From a virus: a stretch of DNA of 27,280 nt. Position numbers and translations under genes: made by a program. The notes under the pieces were generated by a model. It saw only the letters and a program-made list of their open reading frames with translations. It was not told the DNA's origin and made no database searches. This document shows, piece by piece, positions 7,419-14,326 of this stretch; within the stretch, counting starts at the first letter, position 1; each line of letters begins with the position of its first letter. The stretch is taken from positions 1-27,280 of IMG/VR virus record IMGVR_UViG_3300042870_000273; one strand, given 5' to 3'.

Positions 7419-7437
7419 TTTAGGAATTATTTAAACT

Positions 7438-7464
7438 AGCCTCAGAGAAATCTGGGGCTTTTTT
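7438..7464 (+). terminator. Rho-independent terminator with GAAA tetraloop
   Basis: AGCCTCAGA (7438-7446) pairs with TCTGGGGCT (7451-7459) with one U-G wobble, around a GAAA loop. A run of six T follows (7459-7464). It ends transcription entering from the polymerase unit and the noncoding block. Confidence 0.88.
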
Positions 7465-7488
7465 GTTTCACAATTTAAATCATAAACA

Positions 7489-8040
7489 ATGGGAGCACAA
7501 TCATTCATCCTAAGAAAAAGAGCAAAGAGTGCATCAGATGCATTCAGTTTAGCACAAGAAGATGCTATTGAAGAGTATGGTAATGACATCTATAATGGTA
7601 CCATCAGTACATGTAATTCATTTAGAGACATTACAAAAGAGTTTAGACGTAGTGGCCTTAGTGCTATAGACTTTAGTCATAGTATGGTAAATGATATGAA
7701 CAAAAGAGACTGTTGTGTCATTTGTGAAGTTGAACCTAAGGTAAATACTAACAAGATCAAGAGTGTTGTAGAAAATGCTGTTGTTAAGGGTACAAGTAAA
7801 TGGGAGCTTCAATATAATGTGTACACTGGTATGGATGATAGACAGTTGAAATCATTCAAGACTAAGACTGATGCTGTTAAATATGCTCGTGAGTACACTG
7901 AAAAGACACAGAATACAACATTTGTACGTATGGAAAAGACTCTTATTAATCAAAACGCTAATGTAGCATGTATCAAATACAAAAGATCAACATCAGAACA
8001 AGAAGGACAATATGTCTTCTTTGGTATGGCAGCTTGCTAG
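7489..8040 (+). CDS. Conserved phage/plasmid-type hypothetical protein (MGAQSF type)
   Basis: The protein has 183 residues. The opening (MGAQSFILRKRAKSASDAFS, then a helix with EDAIEEYGNDIYNGTIST) resembles a small family I have met in phages and plasmids, whose members begin MGAxxF and carry a YxGTI box; its function is unknown. A second part (about 95-160) looks like a separate alpha/beta domain (KWELQYNVYTG...KTKTDAVKYAREYTEKT). It is first in its block, 24 bases after the terminator T-run, behind an A/T-only style leader. The next gene overlaps its 3' end by 73 bases. Confidence 0.75.
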   Translation: MGAQSFILRKRAKSASDAFSLAQEDAIEEYGNDIYNGTISTCNSFRDITKEFRRSGLSAIDFSHSMVNDMNKRDCCVICEVEPKVNTNKIKSVVENAVVKGTSKWELQYNVYTGMDDRQLKSFKTKTDAVKYAREYTEKTQNTTFVRMEKTLINQNANVACIKYKRSTSEQEGQYVFFGMAAC

Positions 8041-8252
8041 TATTCTTTGTGGGATGTGCATCTAATGATGTCACACCCACAACTAAGCCTGTGCACAAGT
8101 ACAAAAGAGATGATGTTGTGTACGTAAAGCCTGACTCTCTTAGATCGAGAGTATTCTATGTATGGCCAGATAAACTGGCGTATACAGTGATGCATATAGA
8201 TTCACTCTATAATGCAAAAGTGATGTATAAAGAAGAATCAGAACTATATTAA
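7968..8252 (+). CDS. Predicted lipoprotein with signal peptide
   Basis: This is a 94-residue protein. The N-terminus has a basic region (RTRR, residues 10-13), a hydrophobic core (ICLLWYGSLLVFFV, 15-28) and a lipobox-like FVGC with Cys30 as the predicted lipidated residue. The mature part is about 65 residues, starting CASNDVTPTTKP, with many Tyr and Val. Phage lipoproteins of this size include outer-membrane spanin subunits and superinfection-exclusion proteins; neither can be chosen here, and no inner-membrane spanin partner is adjacent. The start at 7968 lies within the previous gene (73-base overlap), and no later ATG would keep the signal peptide. Confidence 0.7.
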   Translation: MYQIQKINIRTRRTICLLWYGSLLVFFVGCASNDVTPTTKPVHKYKRDDVVYVKPDSLRSRVFYVWPDKLAYTVMHIDSLYNAKVMYKEESELY

Positions 8253-8253
8253 T

Positions 8254-8499
8254 ATGCCAAAGAAAGCAAAACTAACAGAAGACAGATTAGAATGTCTTCA
8301 TTGTAATGATGTACAAGATGTATCAGTAATAGAAGAGTTGTTTGAACAAACAGGCAACTTTTCTTCTGTTACAATGTATTGTAAAGCATGTAATGGGAAA
8401 CTAATAGCACGTTTCTCTCCTAGTGGATTTTATTCGTTTAATTGGTTCAAACCAGATTGGAAGAGAAACTATAACGCAAAACATAAAAATAGAAAATAA
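8254..8499 (+). CDS. Zinc-ribbon small protein
   Basis: This 81-residue protein has two CxxC knuckles, ECLHCND (Cys14, Cys17) and MYCKACNGK (about 47-50), about 30 residues apart, which is the layout of a zinc ribbon. The C-terminus is aromatic and basic (FYSFNWFKPDWKRNYNAKHKNRK). Zinc ribbons of this sort usually bind nucleic acid or protein. The gene starts one base after the lipoprotein stop. Confidence 0.75.
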   Translation: MPKKAKLTEDRLECLHCNDVQDVSVIEELFEQTGNFSSVTMYCKACNGKLIARFSPSGFYSFNWFKPDWKRNYNAKHKNRK

Positions 8500-8504
8500 A
8501 CATC

Positions 8505-8552
8505 AAGTTATAAGTTGATTTATTTAAAATAATTTAAAGTTATAAGTTGATT
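8505..8552 (+). repeat. Tandem 16-bp repeats before the gene at 8566
   Basis: AAGTTATAAGTTGATT occurs exactly at 8505-8520 and 8537-8552, a 32-bp period, in the 66-base gap between genes. The spacing of about three helical turns would put both copies on one DNA face. It may be a regulator site or duplicated promoter element. Confidence 0.7.
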
Positions 8553-9072
8553 AAACAACAAGACAATGGATAAAGAATTTGTAACATACGAGCAAGCATT
8601 AGCCTTAAAGGAATTAGGGTATGATGATATATCATGGTTTGATAATCAAGCATCATTATATGATGTAAATGGAGAACATACCATGTACACTAATTATGGT
8701 GTAATGTATTCAGGATTATCAGATGGTTATATTCCTGCACCACTTAAACAACAAGTATTTAGATGGTTTAGGGAGAAGTATGAAGCATATGCAACTATCA
8801 CAACTGAGACAGGAGAAGGTTTATATCATCACTTTATCATACAGGGAAATGACGCATTTTTTACCTGGAGTAAAATTTACTATACCTACGAAGAAGCAGA
8901 GAATGCTTGTATAGATAAACTTATAGAAATAGCTAAACAACAAAAAGATGGTTGAAGATAAATTGTATAGTGCTATAGAAGCTGCTATTATACGTTGGAA
9001 TCTTGATGGTACTAAAACAGCAGGTGAATTAACAAGAGAGATTATATCAATAATTAAACAACAAGACAATGG
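8550..9072 (+). repeat. 20-bp exact direct repeat over two start codons
   Basis: ATTAAACAACAAGACAATGG occurs at 8550-8569 and at 9053-9072, and in each copy the ATG (8566, 9069) is the start codon of a gene. A degenerate third copy (TAAACAACAAAAAGATGG) lies at 8934-8951 over the start at 8948. The second copy is within coding sequence of the 42-residue gene. Confidence 0.75.
8566..8955 (+). CDS. Conserved phage hypothetical protein
   Basis: The protein has 129 residues. It opens KEFVTYEQALALKELGYDD, has APLKQQVFRWFREKY in the middle and ends with YTYEEAENACIDKLIEIAK. I recognise this layout as a small, frequent family in Bacteroidetes phages and metagenomes, without known function. The fold looks like a soluble alpha/beta domain. 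ATG 8566 is preceded by a leader that is repeated exactly before the gene at 9069. The end overlaps a 42-residue gene by 8 bases. Confidence 0.8.
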   Translation: MDKEFVTYEQALALKELGYDDISWFDNQASLYDVNGEHTMYTNYGVMYSGLSDGYIPAPLKQQVFRWFREKYEAYATITTETGEGLYHHFIIQGNDAFFTWSKIYYTYEEAENACIDKLIEIAKQQKDG

Positions 9073-9076
9073 CTGA
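8948..9076 (+). CDS. Tiny gene, 42 residues, unknown function
   Basis: The frame runs from ATG 8948 to TGA 9074-9076 and encodes MVEDKLYSAIEAAI followed by a helical segment ending IISIIKQQDNG. It overlaps the preceding gene by 8 bases and the next by 8, so it exactly bridges the gap between them, which is the main evidence that it is translated. Its last codons are part of a 20-bp sequence repeated before the gene at 8566. The C-terminal KQQDNG resembles the KQQKDG end of the preceding protein. Confidence 0.55.
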   Translation: MVEDKLYSAIEAAIIRWNLDGTKTAGELTREIISIIKQQDNG

Positions 9077-9227
9077 TAAAAAAGGATGGTCTATAAAAAT
9101 AGGCAATAAAAAACTGATGATTATGCATCGTTCATTGCTTATGGATATTCCAGTAATTGTTTTACTAGGAATTAAGCCTCACATTAAAGCTTTTGGTTAC
9201 TACATTTACATTAAAAACCAAATCTAA
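9069..9227 (+). CDS. Small basic protein, 52 residues
   Basis: The frame runs from ATG 9069 to TAA 9225-9227 and begins MADKKGWSIKIGNKKLMIMH. The N-terminus is basic, with a hydrophobic stretch at about 24-36 (LLMDIPVIVLLGI) that could be a short membrane or buried helix. It overlaps its upstream neighbour by 8 bases and the downstream start by one base (TAATG). No family is recognised. Confidence 0.55.
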   Translation: MADKKGWSIKIGNKKLMIMHRSLLMDIPVIVLLGIKPHIKAFGYYIYIKNQI

Positions 9228-9439
9228 TGGCAGATATATCAATGTGTAGAGACATGAAATGTCCTATGAAGTTTACGTGCTACAGGCACACAGCACCAGA
9301 GAATCAGTTTAGACAATCGTTCTTTTCTGAATCACCTCGTAAAGAGGGAACCTTTTATTGTGATCAATATTGGGACAATGAAGGACGTACATTAGATCCA
9401 AAGTTTAGAGAATACGAACGTTATAATGACACAGAATAA
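9227..9439 (+). CDS. Small cysteine-rich phage protein (MADISMC type)
   Basis: This 70-residue protein carries Cys7, Cys12 and Cys18 in MCRDMKCPMKFTCYRHTAP and a fourth Cys at about 45 (FYCDQYW), a set that could hold one zinc ion. The opening MADISMCxxxxCP and the CYRHTA box match a small conserved phage family I have met before, of unknown function. It is coupled on both sides by one-base overlaps. Confidence 0.75.
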   Translation: MADISMCRDMKCPMKFTCYRHTAPENQFRQSFFSESPRKEGTFYCDQYWDNEGRTLDPKFREYERYNDTE

Positions 9440-9705
9440 TGATACATTACGAAGATTACGAGCACGAAGCTCAAAAAGATTTAGTATATTTACAAGAAGA
9501 TATGCAAGCATTTTATCGATCATTAAATGACCCTGGAAAGGCTCAAATAGAGGTTTTTATGAGCGATAAAATAGAATTAAGTGAGCTACAAGTTTTACAG
9601 GAGAAGGCTCGAATTAATGTTTGCATTCCTCAGAGTTTAATTGCTAAAATAGATCATAGAATAATTAGAAATTATGAACGTAAAATTGACGCTCTATCAT
9701 TTTAA
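9439..9705 (+). CDS. Small helical hypothetical protein
   Basis: This is an 88-residue, mostly helical, acidic protein beginning MIHYEDYEHEAQKDLVYLQEDM and ending with a basic helix. There is a one-base overlap upstream and a 32-base overlap with the next gene. No family is recognised. Its position just before a helicase-associated gene suggests a replication-linked role, by context only. Confidence 0.65.
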   Translation: MIHYEDYEHEAQKDLVYLQEDMQAFYRSLNDPGKAQIEVFMSDKIELSELQVLQEKARINVCIPQSLIAKIDHRIIRNYERKIDALSF

Positions 9706-10300
9706 AGAGTTACTCAAGAATGGTTTTACTTTAGACATGGTCTTTCTCCTCAAACTAGTGGAGGAAGGCCATGATCTAAAAGATGCATGTAATGGAGATC
9801 CTAAACTGGAGATCCTTGCTCAGGGTATTTATCGTAAAGGATTAATATCAGGAGATAACAAAATCACATTGACAGGTAAGAACGTATTGAAGTTTATCAA
9901 GGAGGAAGCTCCTAATGATAAAATCATTAAGAAGAAACCTGCCACTGAAGATTTTCAAAGATGGTGGAAAGCATTTCCAGGTACTGATACGTTCAAGCAT
10001 AAAGATAAAAGCTTTGCAGGCTCTAGATCTTTACGCAGAGATGTGGAGAACTGTAAGCTTAAGTTTAACGCCATTTTGTCAGAGGGAGAATACACTGCAG
10101 ATGATTTGATAGCTGCTGTTGAGTTTGACGTTCTTCAAAAGAAGGAGAATTCATACAAATCAGGAGAAAACAAACTTAAGTATATGCAGAATAGCTTGAC
10201 ATATCTGACACAGAGAAGCTTTGAACCATTCATCGAACTTGTAAGACAGGGTATTACAATTGAAGAGAAACCAAAAACAGTAGGAGCAACAGATATATGA
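9674..10300 (+). CDS. Probable replisome-associated protein next to DnaB-like helicase
   Basis: The 208-residue protein has an N-terminal region (1-80) that looks like a winged-helix or helical module, a lysine-rich linker (about 78-90), and a C-terminal region with FQRWWKAFPGTDTF, SRSLRRDVENCKLKFNAIL and YMQNSLTYLTQRSFEPFI. Proteins with this WW-aromatic then LR-basic pattern often sit directly upstream of phage DnaB-type helicases and are candidates for helicase loaders or replisome organisers. There is no Walker motif, so it is not a DnaC-type ATPase. Its TGA overlaps the helicase ATG (10297-10300). Confidence 0.65.
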   Translation: MNVKLTLYHFKELLKNGFTLDMVFLLKLVEEGHDLKDACNGDPKLEILAQGIYRKGLISGDNKITLTGKNVLKFIKEEAPNDKIIKKKPATEDFQRWWKAFPGTDTFKHKDKSFAGSRSLRRDVENCKLKFNAILSEGEYTADDLIAAVEFDVLQKKENSYKSGENKLKYMQNSLTYLTQRSFEPFIELVRQGITIEEKPKTVGATDI

Positions 10301-11367
10301 TATTTCAAGATTTGGCCAAGGCAGTACAGGATGGTATTGATGGTAAGAACAGTGGCATTCCTATGGGGTTTGATAGACTTAACAGATACATTGGTATCAG
10401 GAAGTCTATCTATACGCTTGTGGGTGGTTTAACAGGTTCAGGTAAAACTAGCTTCATCGATGATGCCTATGTTCTCAATCCATTCGATTGGTATATATCT
10501 AGACAAGGCCAGGCGTCTGGCATTAAGCTCAAGATTATATATAGATCCATGGAGCGTAGTAAGACGTACAAGATGGCTAAGTGGGTGAGTAGAAAGATAT
10601 TCTTAGATCATGGTACAATCATTCCTGTTAGTAAGCTGTTAGGTTGGCAGAAGGAGAAGATGACACATGATGAACATGATTTGTTTCTAGCACAAAGAGA
10701 CTATGTTGGTAGCATGTCAGAGATTATTACAATCATTGATGGTCCAGACAATCCAATAGGTATTGCTAAGCAATTGAGAGATCATGCTGAAGAGAATGGT
10801 AGAATAGAGGAGGTTGATAAGTATAACAGAGTGTATATTCCTGATGATGAGAACACAGTAACACTAGTTATTATTGATCACATTGGTTTATTGAAACTTA
10901 CCAAAGACTATAACAACAAGAAAGCAGCTATTGATAAGATGTCTGAAGAGCTTAGATATGCTCGTGATATGTATGGTTACAGTCCAGTAGTTGTTAGTCA
11001 GTTCAATCGTGATATTGCTAATCCTATGCGTATTAAGAATGGTGACGTAGAACCACAGCTAGAAGACTTCAAGGATAGTTCATCTACTCAAGACGATGCT
11101 GATGTTGTGCTAGCATTGTTTGATCCCATGCGCTATAAAGTGGAAGACCCTAGTGGTTATCAACTAGATAGACTTAAAGATGAATTTGGTGCTAAGTATT
11201 ATCGTTCACTACGACTAATCAAAAATAGTTATGGTGAGGATGATATTAGAATTGGTCTTGGCTTCTTAGGCCAGGTGGGTATGTTCAAAGAACTACCAAG
11301 AGTTAAGAATATGAGTGAGTATGATTATCAATCAGTAGTAAATAAAACATTTTTCTTAGAACCTTAA
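10297..11367 (+). CDS. DnaB-like replicative DNA helicase (RecA-fold domain)
   Basis: This 356-residue hexameric-type helicase unwinds DNA at the fork. It has MGFDRLNRYIG at 23-33, as in DnaB before the P-loop, Walker A GLTGSGKT (44-51), Walker B LVIIDHIG (190-197), the sensor-like VVVSQFNRDI (231-240), and STQDDADVVLALFDP (263-277) before the arginine-rich end. The N-terminal DnaB domain (about 150 residues) that binds primase is missing, so this is essentially a RecA-core helicase, as in several phages. It is coupled by ATGA to the upstream probable partner. Confidence 0.9.
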   Translation: MIFQDLAKAVQDGIDGKNSGIPMGFDRLNRYIGIRKSIYTLVGGLTGSGKTSFIDDAYVLNPFDWYISRQGQASGIKLKIIYRSMERSKTYKMAKWVSRKIFLDHGTIIPVSKLLGWQKEKMTHDEHDLFLAQRDYVGSMSEIITIIDGPDNPIGIAKQLRDHAEENGRIEEVDKYNRVYIPDDENTVTLVIIDHIGLLKLTKDYNNKKAAIDKMSEELRYARDMYGYSPVVVSQFNRDIANPMRIKNGDVEPQLEDFKDSSSTQDDADVVLALFDPMRYKVEDPSGYQLDRLKDEFGAKYYRSLRLIKNSYGEDDIRIGLGFLGQVGMFKELPRVKNMSEYDYQSVVNKTFFLEP

Positions 11368-11379
11368 ATAATTAAAACA

Positions 11380-11580
11380 ATGGCAACAATTAACGAAAAA
11401 CAAGCCCTATTAACTAAGTATGACAATCTTATGTCAATGTATCATAAAGCAATTGCTAAAGATGATGTAGAAGAGATTAATGGTATTGAGTTACAAATGA
11501 AAAAGATACGTATTCAGCTAACAGCATTTGGAGACGTAGCTAATCCAACAACTGAAACATTAGATGAGCAACCTTCGTAA
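11380..11580 (+). CDS. Small helical hairpin protein between two helicases
   Basis: The 66-residue protein has two amphipathic helices (about 5-25 and 30-50) followed by a polar Thr/Glu-rich tail. It begins 12 bases after the DnaB-like stop with an A-rich leader and overlaps the SF2 helicase start by 17 bases. It may be an accessory subunit of one of its neighbours, but only context supports that. Confidence 0.65.
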   Translation: MATINEKQALLTKYDNLMSMYHKAIAKDDVEEINGIELQMKKIRIQLTAFGDVANPTTETLDEQPS

Positions 11581-12658
11581 TCAGAGGCAACAAGAGTTTG
11601 CTAAGATATGGCTAGATAAGAAATGGGGCATACTAAATCTATGCCCCAGATTTGGTAAGATCTATACGACAATTAACATACTAGATAAGTATGATCCTGA
11701 CATATCTGTCTTGATTGCTTATCCAGATGTTAAGATTAAAGACTCGTGGGAAGAAGACTTTAAAGCAAGAGATTACAAGAATCCTAACATTACTTATACA
11801 ACACATTTGTCTATGCACAAGCATACAACTAATATGTATGATATTGTAATCATTGATGAGATACATTTGTTAAGTGATGCGCAAATTGATGCTGTGTATG
11901 ACTTGACATTGATTAACCATCAAGTATTGGGACTAACTGGTACTCTATCAACCTCAACAGAGTCTGAGCTTGACATGAGATTGCAGCTTCCTGTGTTAGC
12001 ACACTATCCTATTGAACAAGCTATTGAAGAAGGCGTTATTGTTGATTATCAAATCACAGTGATAAAGGTACCTTTAGACAATAAGATTGTTCAAACTGTT
12101 AAGGGTAAAGCCAGGACAGAGAAGAAACATTTTGATGCGTGTAGTTGGGTGATCGACAATCTTGAGAGTCAAGGCAGAAATACAATGATGCTGCGTCTCA
12201 AAAGAATGAGAATCATTCAAGGAAGTATTGCTAAGTTAAGAATGACTAAGGCAATATTAGACAAGTATGCCAGTGAGCGCATTCTTGTGTTTTGTGGTAC
12301 TACTGATAGTGCAGATAGTTTAGGCATCCCTTCACACCATAGCAAATCGCCTGACAAAGAAGGCTTTAAAAGGTTTGCAGAAGGCGAAGGAAACCATATG
12401 GCTGTTGTAAAGATTGGTAATACAGGAGTTACATACAAACCTTTAAACAAAGTGATCTTGAATTACTTTGACAGTAACGCTGAGAATCTAGCTCAAAAGG
12501 TGAATAGGTGCATGGCTATGGAATATAATAATCCAGACAAGAAAGCACAGATTTATATCATTTCCACCAATGAAGCAGTAGAGGAAAAGTGGTTAAATAA
12601 GTCACTAGAATTTTTTGACAAAGACAAGATTAAAGTTGTCAATGTCCCTGGAATTTAG
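11564..12658 (+). CDS. SF2 DNA/RNA helicase with variant motif I
   Basis: The 364-residue protein has two RecA-like domains. Motif I is CPRFGKIYTT (27-36), motif Ia VLIAYPDVKIKDSW (about 49-62), motif II VIIDEIH (95-101), motif III LTGTL (124-128) and motif VI QKVNR (311-315). In phages, such compact UvsW- or D10-like helicases remodel forks and branched DNA. The Walker Lys32 is present, but the usual Thr/Ser after it is Ile33, unusual for an active P-loop. The start at 11564 overlaps the previous gene by 17 bases. It is shorter than T4 UvsW, with no N-terminal DNA-binding extension. Confidence 0.85.
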   Translation: MSNLRNQRQQEFAKIWLDKKWGILNLCPRFGKIYTTINILDKYDPDISVLIAYPDVKIKDSWEEDFKARDYKNPNITYTTHLSMHKHTTNMYDIVIIDEIHLLSDAQIDAVYDLTLINHQVLGLTGTLSTSTESELDMRLQLPVLAHYPIEQAIEEGVIVDYQITVIKVPLDNKIVQTVKGKARTEKKHFDACSWVIDNLESQGRNTMMLRLKRMRIIQGSIAKLRMTKAILDKYASERILVFCGTTDSADSLGIPSHHSKSPDKEGFKRFAEGEGNHMAVVKIGNTGVTYKPLNKVILNYFDSNAENLAQKVNRCMAMEYNNPDKKAQIYIISTNEAVEEKWLNKSLEFFDKDKIKVVNVPGI

Positions 12659-12695
12659 TAACTTAGAGTAAGTAAATTAACTAAATAAATTAAAC

Positions 12696-13367
12696 ATGGC
12701 AAGTAAACTGATTGGGATCGTTGGATCCACTGGAACTGGCAAATCGACATCGATTAAGCACCTAAATCCAGAAGAAACCTACATTATCAATGTAGCGAAA
12801 AAGGAATTACCCTTTAAAGGTTCTGAAACTCTGTACAATGCAGACAAGAAGAACTACAGAGAAGTTGATGAAGCAGTTGAGATCACTCGATTGTTACAAA
12901 ACATTTCTCAGAAAGCACCCCACATCAAAAACATCGTGATCGAAGATTCAAACTACATCATGGGTTTTAACATTGTGGCACGAGCAACAGAAGTTGGTTT
13001 CACTAAATTTAGCATCATGGCTAGAGATATGGTGGCCCTATTTCAAGAAGCTCGTAAACTACGTGACGATTTGAAAGTATTCTATTTCACACATCCAGAG
13101 ACTATTGAGGAAGGTGGTGAGATTGTAGGATACAAAATCAAGACAGCAGGCAAGCTGATTGACAATCAAATCTTATTGGAAGGTCTATTAACTATGTGTC
13201 TTTATACATTTGTAGAAGAGAACAAGGATGGCTCAGTTACGTATAACTTTGTAACCAATAGGTTTAGAAAGTTCCCTGCCAAGACTCCTGATGGTATGTT
13301 TGCAGACATCAAGATTCCTAATAACTTACAATTAGTTGCAGACACAGTAGATGAGTATTATAAATAA
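12696..13367 (+). CDS. P-loop ATPase, Sak4/AAA_24-like recombination protein
   Basis: This 223-residue protein has Walker A GSTGTGKST at 10-18, Walker B NIVIED at 79-84, and a later hydrophobic strand FYFTHPE in the sensor position. Size and layout fit the phage RecA-like NTPases called Sak4 or AAA_24, single-strand-annealing recombinases that work with a phage SSB. The next gene encodes an SSB-like protein, as in other Sak4 loci. Leader TTAACTAAATAAA precedes the ATG, close to the leaders at 13365 and 14310. An alternative is a related NTPase in packaging or partition, less likely here. Confidence 0.75.
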   Translation: MASKLIGIVGSTGTGKSTSIKHLNPEETYIINVAKKELPFKGSETLYNADKKNYREVDEAVEITRLLQNISQKAPHIKNIVIEDSNYIMGFNIVARATEVGFTKFSIMARDMVALFQEARKLRDDLKVFYFTHPETIEEGGEIVGYKIKTAGKLIDNQILLEGLLTMCLYTFVEENKDGSVTYNFVTNRFRKFPAKTPDGMFADIKIPNNLQLVADTVDEYYK

Positions 13368-13391
13368 ACTAAATAAAAAACTAGAAACATG
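13365..13391 (+). promoter_or_regulatory. Recurring A-rich translation leader before the SSB-like gene
   Basis: TAAACTAAATAAA (13365-13377) and ACTAGAAAC directly before ATG 13389. The 13-mer recurs exactly at 14310-14322 (primase) and with one change at 12677-12689 (Sak4-like). ACTAGAAA recurs before 1360 and 17560. There is no Shine-Dalgarno, as expected for Bacteroidetes hosts. Confidence 0.55.
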
Positions 13392-14246
13392 GCAATTGGT
13401 GGATCAAAAAGAGAAATCCCACAAGGTGGAGATTTTGTAAAGAAGGTTGGTATATTTGAAGCGAAAGTAATCGCTATCAATCCAACTGTAGAGGAGTACA
13501 AAGAAATCTTAGGGATTGATTTGAAAGAGGACAGTAAGGCAACTAATTATTATGATGATGTTGCAAAGAAGTTACGCGTTAACGTATGGTTACAAGATGT
13601 AAACAGTGACTTTAAAACTAATGCTACGTTTTGGTTAGAGCATGGTGAGAAAGTTAACAAGGATGGCACCAAGAAACAATACATCAATAACATTGGTGTG
13701 TGTAGCTGGGCTAGTAGTCAAGAAACTCTTCCTAGTTGGTTTGTTAAGCGTGATCTTCGTGTAGCACATATAGGTGAGGAAGAATTTTTAGGATTTGTAC
13801 GTATATGGTTAGGTGGTCTTGACTTTTCTGATCCAGATACTGAGATATTCTTGAATTGGGATAAGGTTATGAAAAATAATCTATCTGATTTAAAGGATCA
13901 AATCGATGGTGAGTTTACACAGACTGTTGGTGCACTAGCTACAGTTAAGACAAGTGATAAGGGAGAAGGTCCTAAGTCTTACCAGAACATCTTTGTTAAA
14001 TCATTCTTCCCAGGCTATTCTATTAGAAGCATGCGTATGATTGATTACAACAATCCAGATGTAGTTCGTGGATTAGCATTCAGAAAGTCTTCTGAGTTAA
14101 AGATGCACGAGCGTTTCGTTGTTAATGTAACAGGTGAGTATGGATGTAAAGATTTCTATACATTCAAAGAGTTACATGACTATGATCCAGAAGCAAACCT
14201 AGTTGAATCAGACAAGGTTATTGCAACTGATGATGCAGATTTTTAG
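13389..14246 (+). CDS. Probable single-stranded-DNA-binding protein
   Basis: This is a 285-residue soluble protein. It has beta-rich segments with aromatic residues (ATFWLEHGE, CSWASSQ, FLGFVRIWLGGLDF) and ends in a short acidic tail closing in Phe (ATDDADF). The acidic tail with a terminal aromatic is the hallmark of SSBs, which use it to recruit replication partners. It lies directly behind the Sak4-like ATPase and before the primase block. No OB-fold motif can be proven by eye, so this is context plus tail. Leader TAAACTAAATAAA at 13365-13377 and ACTAGAAACATG at the start. A terminator follows at 14274. Confidence 0.6.
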   Translation: MAIGGSKREIPQGGDFVKKVGIFEAKVIAINPTVEEYKEILGIDLKEDSKATNYYDDVAKKLRVNVWLQDVNSDFKTNATFWLEHGEKVNKDGTKKQYINNIGVCSWASSQETLPSWFVKRDLRVAHIGEEEFLGFVRIWLGGLDFSDPDTEIFLNWDKVMKNNLSDLKDQIDGEFTQTVGALATVKTSDKGEGPKSYQNIFVKSFFPGYSIRSMRMIDYNNPDVVRGLAFRKSSELKMHERFVVNVTGEYGCKDFYTFKELHDYDPEANLVESDKVIATDDADF

Positions 14247-14273
14247 AATTTGTTTTCCATAATTTTTGTTAGC

Positions 14274-14307
14274 AAAGCCCAGTCTATATTAGATTGGGCT
14301 TTCTTTA
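14274..14307 (+). terminator. Rho-independent terminator after the SSB-like gene
   Basis: AAAGCCCAGTCT (14274-14285) pairs with AGATTGGGCTTT (14291-14302), with one G-U wobble and a 5-base loop. TTTCTTT follows. It lies between the SSB-like gene and primase. Confidence 0.88.
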
Positions 14308-14309
14308 TC

Positions 14310-14322
14310 TAAACTAAATAAA
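14310..14322 (+). promoter_or_regulatory. Recurring leader TAAACTAAATAAA before primase
   Basis: Exact copy of the 13-mer at 13365-13377, ending 4 bases before ATG 14327. A version with one difference (TTAACTAAATAAA) lies at 12677-12689. Together with the lack of purine-rich Shine-Dalgarno sequences this suggests an A-rich start-site signal. Confidence 0.5.
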
Positions 14323-14326
14323 TCAC

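Larger units (their letters stand above)
7171..7437. other. Repeat-rich AT-rich noncoding region; candidate control region or origin
   Basis: No credible gene lies in these 267 bases. Seen directly are: GAAAGGGTATAAT twice (7231-7243 and 7271-7283, 40 bp apart); AATATTGCAC twice (7241-7250 and 7301-7310); AATAGGCGCA twice (7367-7376 and 7387-7396, 20 bp apart); and three inverted repeats in the last 130 bp. It follows the polymerase unit and is the longest noncoding stretch in the window. Such iteron-like and palindromic density is typical of replication origins or multi-operator control regions. Which of the two applies cannot be decided from sequence. Confidence 0.65.

Noticed and set aside
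7171-7437. CRISPR-like or tRNA content in the noncoding block
   Set aside because: The repeats are only two copies each with unequal spacing, and no cloverleaf was seen. No tRNA was found elsewhere either.
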